64,000 nucleotides of DNA from Lineus longissimus (lineage: Eukaryota; Nemertea; Pilidiophora; Heteronemertea; Lineidae): contig NC_088323.1 of the NCBI RefSeq assembly GCF_910592395.1, positions 4,340,001 to 4,404,000 on the forward strand. The letters are read 5' to 3'. Shown here piece after piece: positions 62,301 to 64,000 of the stretch; position 1 is the first letter of the stretch, and each line of letters starts with the position of its first letter. The notes under the pieces are model-generated. The model searched no databases. It was not told the origin of the DNA and worked only from the letters and a program-made list of their open reading frames with translations. A program made the position numbers and the translations under genes.

Positions 62301-63919
62301 TTCTTTCAGTGACATCAACAAAATCAAGGAGGGTATTGGTGATAAGTTGGCAAACTTCTTCCAATGGTTTACTACATTCATTGCTGGTATCACCATCGGT
62401 TTCGTGAACGGTTGGCTACTAACTCTGGTCATCCTGGCAGTCAGTCCTCTGCTTGTTATATGTGCTGCTCTCATGACCAAGGTAAAAAGGCCTTCCAGTT
62501 GTTCAACAGGTTTCTGGCTTGTATCAGAATCAGTTTCGTGAATGGCTGGCTCCTACCATTATTTTGATCATCCTGGAAGGTAGGCTGTGTCAAGAATACG
62601 TAGACCTGTGTACTATCTGTCACCCTCCCTCCTCAGAAGGGAAATTTTGTTTCAAATATGGCTTCACTCTACGATTATACGAAACGTCTGAATAGACAGG
62701 AGTCGTTGTGTTTATTTAAACCCACACTTCACTCTACGATAGTGCCAGCCAGTCCCAGCCCCAAAAACATTATGGTCACTTCTCCTTTATCAACAAAGAC
62801 CAAGATGTAAACAGAATTCATAAAACTATCACCATTCTGTTTTTAGCTTGCTGGCAGCTTGACAAGTAAGGAATTGACAGCCTATGCCAAGGCTGGTGGG
62901 GTGGCTGAAGAAGTGATCAGCGCTATACGGACTGTTGCAGCGTTCGGTGGCGAACAGAAGGAAGTAAAAAGGTGGGTTTTAGGGAATTGTTGAGCCAACC
63001 AATGGCTTTATTCTCAAAAATTTCGGTATATTGACGGTATTGACGCCATGTTGAATTTTTCAGATATGTTGGTAACTTGTCTGACGCCGAGAAATTCGGT
63101 ATCAAGAAGGGCGTAACGAATGGTCTGTCACTGGCGAGTGTCTGGGGTATCATGATGTTGGCGTACGCCTTAGGATTCTGGTACGGCTCCGTCCTGATTC
63201 ACGACGAGGCCAAGAACTACACTGTTGGACAGGTTATCATTGTAAGTGAATGAAGGACCCGCATTTTCTGTCTGTCTGATGACGTCATCTCATCGCCAAT
63301 GACGTCATGTCTATACGAGACTCTTATGCACTCGTATTAAAAACAGAAGGTTTTCAGTGAAATTAATTTGTCCTTATCTTGTATTATATTGATGCACAGT
63401 GTGTTGCTATGTAAAATGTTTGTACTAACCGAACATCTACACCTATGCACAGGTGTTCTTCAGTGTTGTATTCGCTGCCTTTGCCATTGGACTTGCCACA
63501 CCTAATCTGCATGCATTTGCAACAGCAAGAGGGGCTGCGTTTGCCATTCATGCCTTGATTGACAGAGTAAGTTCTTGACAGGATTTTGCCTTTACACCCC
63601 CACTTTCCAAAGTGGACTGCTCTAATGCATTAACTGGAAGAGTCCAAACTGGGAAATGGGGTGTAAAGGTCAATATTAGAAGCAATTGGTACGGCTGCAT
63701 GATAACATGTGCAATTTCCATCCAGCAAGACTAACATACAGCAGAACCTAACTGGCTTATTGACATGTAGTGCTTATCTTGTGAAACTGCTTGCTTCATC
63801 TACAGGTGTTTTTCGCCGTGATTTTCGGAGCATTCTCCCTGGGTAGCGCAGCACCAAACCTCCAGGCATTCGCCACAGGACGAGGAGCTGCATTTTCCGT
63901 CTACTCAGTTATTGACAGA
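56319..63919 (+). CDS. ABCB1: ABCB1-type full ABC transporter, 5' part (N-terminus and first transmembrane domain)
   Basis: Exons are 56319-56415, 60591-60760, 61068-61285, 61596-61708, 61979-62150, 62310-62481, 62847-62971, 63064-63241 and then one of two homologous exons, 63453-63566 or 63806-63919. All joins are GT-AG and in phase, giving 453 aa up to the first alternative exon; the gene runs off the window before the nucleotide-binding domains. A Lys-rich cytosolic N-terminus (exon 2) precedes [17 protein letters not shown] (TM1). Exon 5 carries [16 protein letters not shown] and QEIGWFD (TM2 and coupling region), exon 6 [13 protein letters not shown] and [13 protein letters not shown] (TM3-4), exon 7 [16 protein letters not shown], exon 8 TM5, and the alternative exons TM6. 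These match P-glycoprotein block by block. The role is export of hydrophobic compounds using ATP. Intron 1 is 4.2 kb and holds repeats only. Confidence 0.92.
57294..57471. mobile_element. MITE with TA target site, CAGTGGAACC family, copy B
   Basis: This 178-bp element has TA on each side, CAGTGGAACC at the left end and the complementary CTACTG end at the right. It is a close relative of the copy at 22182-22360. It is in intron 1 of the ABCB gene. Confidence 0.75.
60028..60105 (-). pseudogene. 5S rRNA-like fragment
   Basis: Read on the minus strand, GGAAGTTAAGCAACGTTGAG, then GGTCAACCTTTGGATCGGTGACCG follows the 3' half of metazoan 5S rRNA (GGAAGCTAAGC...TTGGATGGGAGACCG) with many changes. 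The upstream TGGCCCAGTGGTTGGCG looks like a tRNA A box. It is either a decayed 5S copy or part of a 5S/tRNA-derived SINE. It lies in intron 1 of the ABCB gene. Confidence 0.5.
62490..62582 (+). pseudogene. Decayed duplicate of ABCB exon 6 in the following intron
   Basis: Right after exon 6 (62310-62481), the intron encodes [24 protein letters not shown] followed by a stop. This parallels [24 protein letters not shown] in exon 6. It breaks within the LTLVILA block and then reads ILE plus a GTAGG donor-like site in another frame. It has no good acceptor, so it is a pseudo-exon, not a working alternative exon. Confidence 0.7.
63453..63566 (+). CDS. ABCB1: ABCB alternative TM6 exon, version a (38 aa)
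   Basis: 114 nt, phase 0 on both sides, acceptor GCACAG and donor GTAAGT. It encodes [19 protein letters not shown], then [19 protein letters not shown], which matches TM6 and the following linker of P-glycoprotein. It has the same length, phase and ends as version b at 63806-63919, and 24 of 38 residues are identical. Inclusion of both would insert a second TM6, so only one should be used per mRNA. Confidence 0.88.
63589..63669 (+). other. Intronic hairpin between the two alternative TM6 exons
   Basis: CCTTTACACCCC-CACTTTCC (63589-63608) pairs with GGGAAATGGGGTGTAAAGG (63651-63669), and TGGACTGCTCT pairs further in with AGAGTCCA. The stem occupies the middle of the 239-nt intron that separates versions a and b. 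It could affect which exon is spliced, or could simply be a small inverted-repeat insertion. Confidence 0.7.
63806..63919 (+). CDS. ABCB1: ABCB alternative TM6 exon, version b (38 aa)
   Basis: 114 nt, phase 0 on both sides, acceptor CTACAG and donor GTAAGT. It encodes [19 protein letters not shown], then [19 protein letters not shown]. Compared with version a, differences fall mainly within the helix face residues and the linker after GRGAAF. Version b is slightly closer to the vertebrate P-glycoprotein sequence (GAFS in place of AAFA). More versions could exist past the window end. Confidence 0.88.
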
Positions 63920-64000
63920 GTAAGTGACAAATTGATCTTGGGCTGTCGGAATGGCAACTGTCCCCTCTGAGGTGCGGGGTACCTGGTCGGTTATAGTCCA

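Noticed and set aside
1-64000. CRISPR arrays, operons, Shine-Dalgarno sites, bacterial or viral genes
   Set aside because: The window is a split-gene animal genome; no spaced direct repeats of CRISPR type and no prokaryotic gene organisation were seen.

Overview
This is nuclear DNA of an animal, most likely a marine invertebrate outside the insects and vertebrates (a non-vertebrate deuterostome or a lophotrochozoan). The evidence is split genes with GT-AG introns, AATAAA signals, many short inverted-repeat elements, and frequent TACATGTA and TAGGCCTA words in non-coding DNA. The species cannot be fixed from sequence alone. Gene models were built by hand: splice sites were read from sequence, reading phase was checked across every junction, and paralogues were compared exon by exon.

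Layout. (1) 1.5-9.4 kb: two head-to-head genes for membrane proteins resembling the cation-dependent mannose-6-phosphate receptor (CD-MPR); a third copy lies at 49.2-53.4 kb. (2) 12.7-13.9 kb: an intronless type II Golgi-type glycosyltransferase with a DxD motif (GT32-like). (3) 14.5-42.6 kb: the core of the window, six paralogous genes (working names TSL1-TSL6) for secreted proteins. Each has a signal-peptide exon followed by 2-8 copies of a four-cysteine domain resembling a divergent CCP/sushi module, nearly always one domain per phase 1-1 exon. TSL2 and TSL3 are a divergent two-domain pair; TSL1, TSL4, TSL5 and TSL6 carry 7-8 domains on the minus strand. (4) 43.7-45.6 kb: a carotenoid cleavage oxygenase with a predicted signal peptide. 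(5) 47.6-48.5 kb: a divergent 14-3-3 protein whose visible coding sequence is one exon. (6) 56.3 kb to the window end: the 5' part of an ABCB1-type full transporter, covering the N-terminus and the first transmembrane domain.

Most interesting points. The TSL cluster looks like a lineage-specific expansion of a poorly described modular secreted family; in three domains cysteines 2 and 4 are lost together, which supports CCP disulphide topology. The ABCB gene has two homologous 114-nt exons for the sixth transmembrane helix in tandem, as expected of mutually exclusive exons, separated by an intron with a strong hairpin, plus the decayed relic of another duplicated exon. The third CD-MPR-like gene has an 831-bp inverted-repeat element with a 6-bp target-site duplication inside a coding exon.

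No operon-like organisation is expected. The functional link between neighbouring families is unknown; the tandem paralogues are explained by local duplication.
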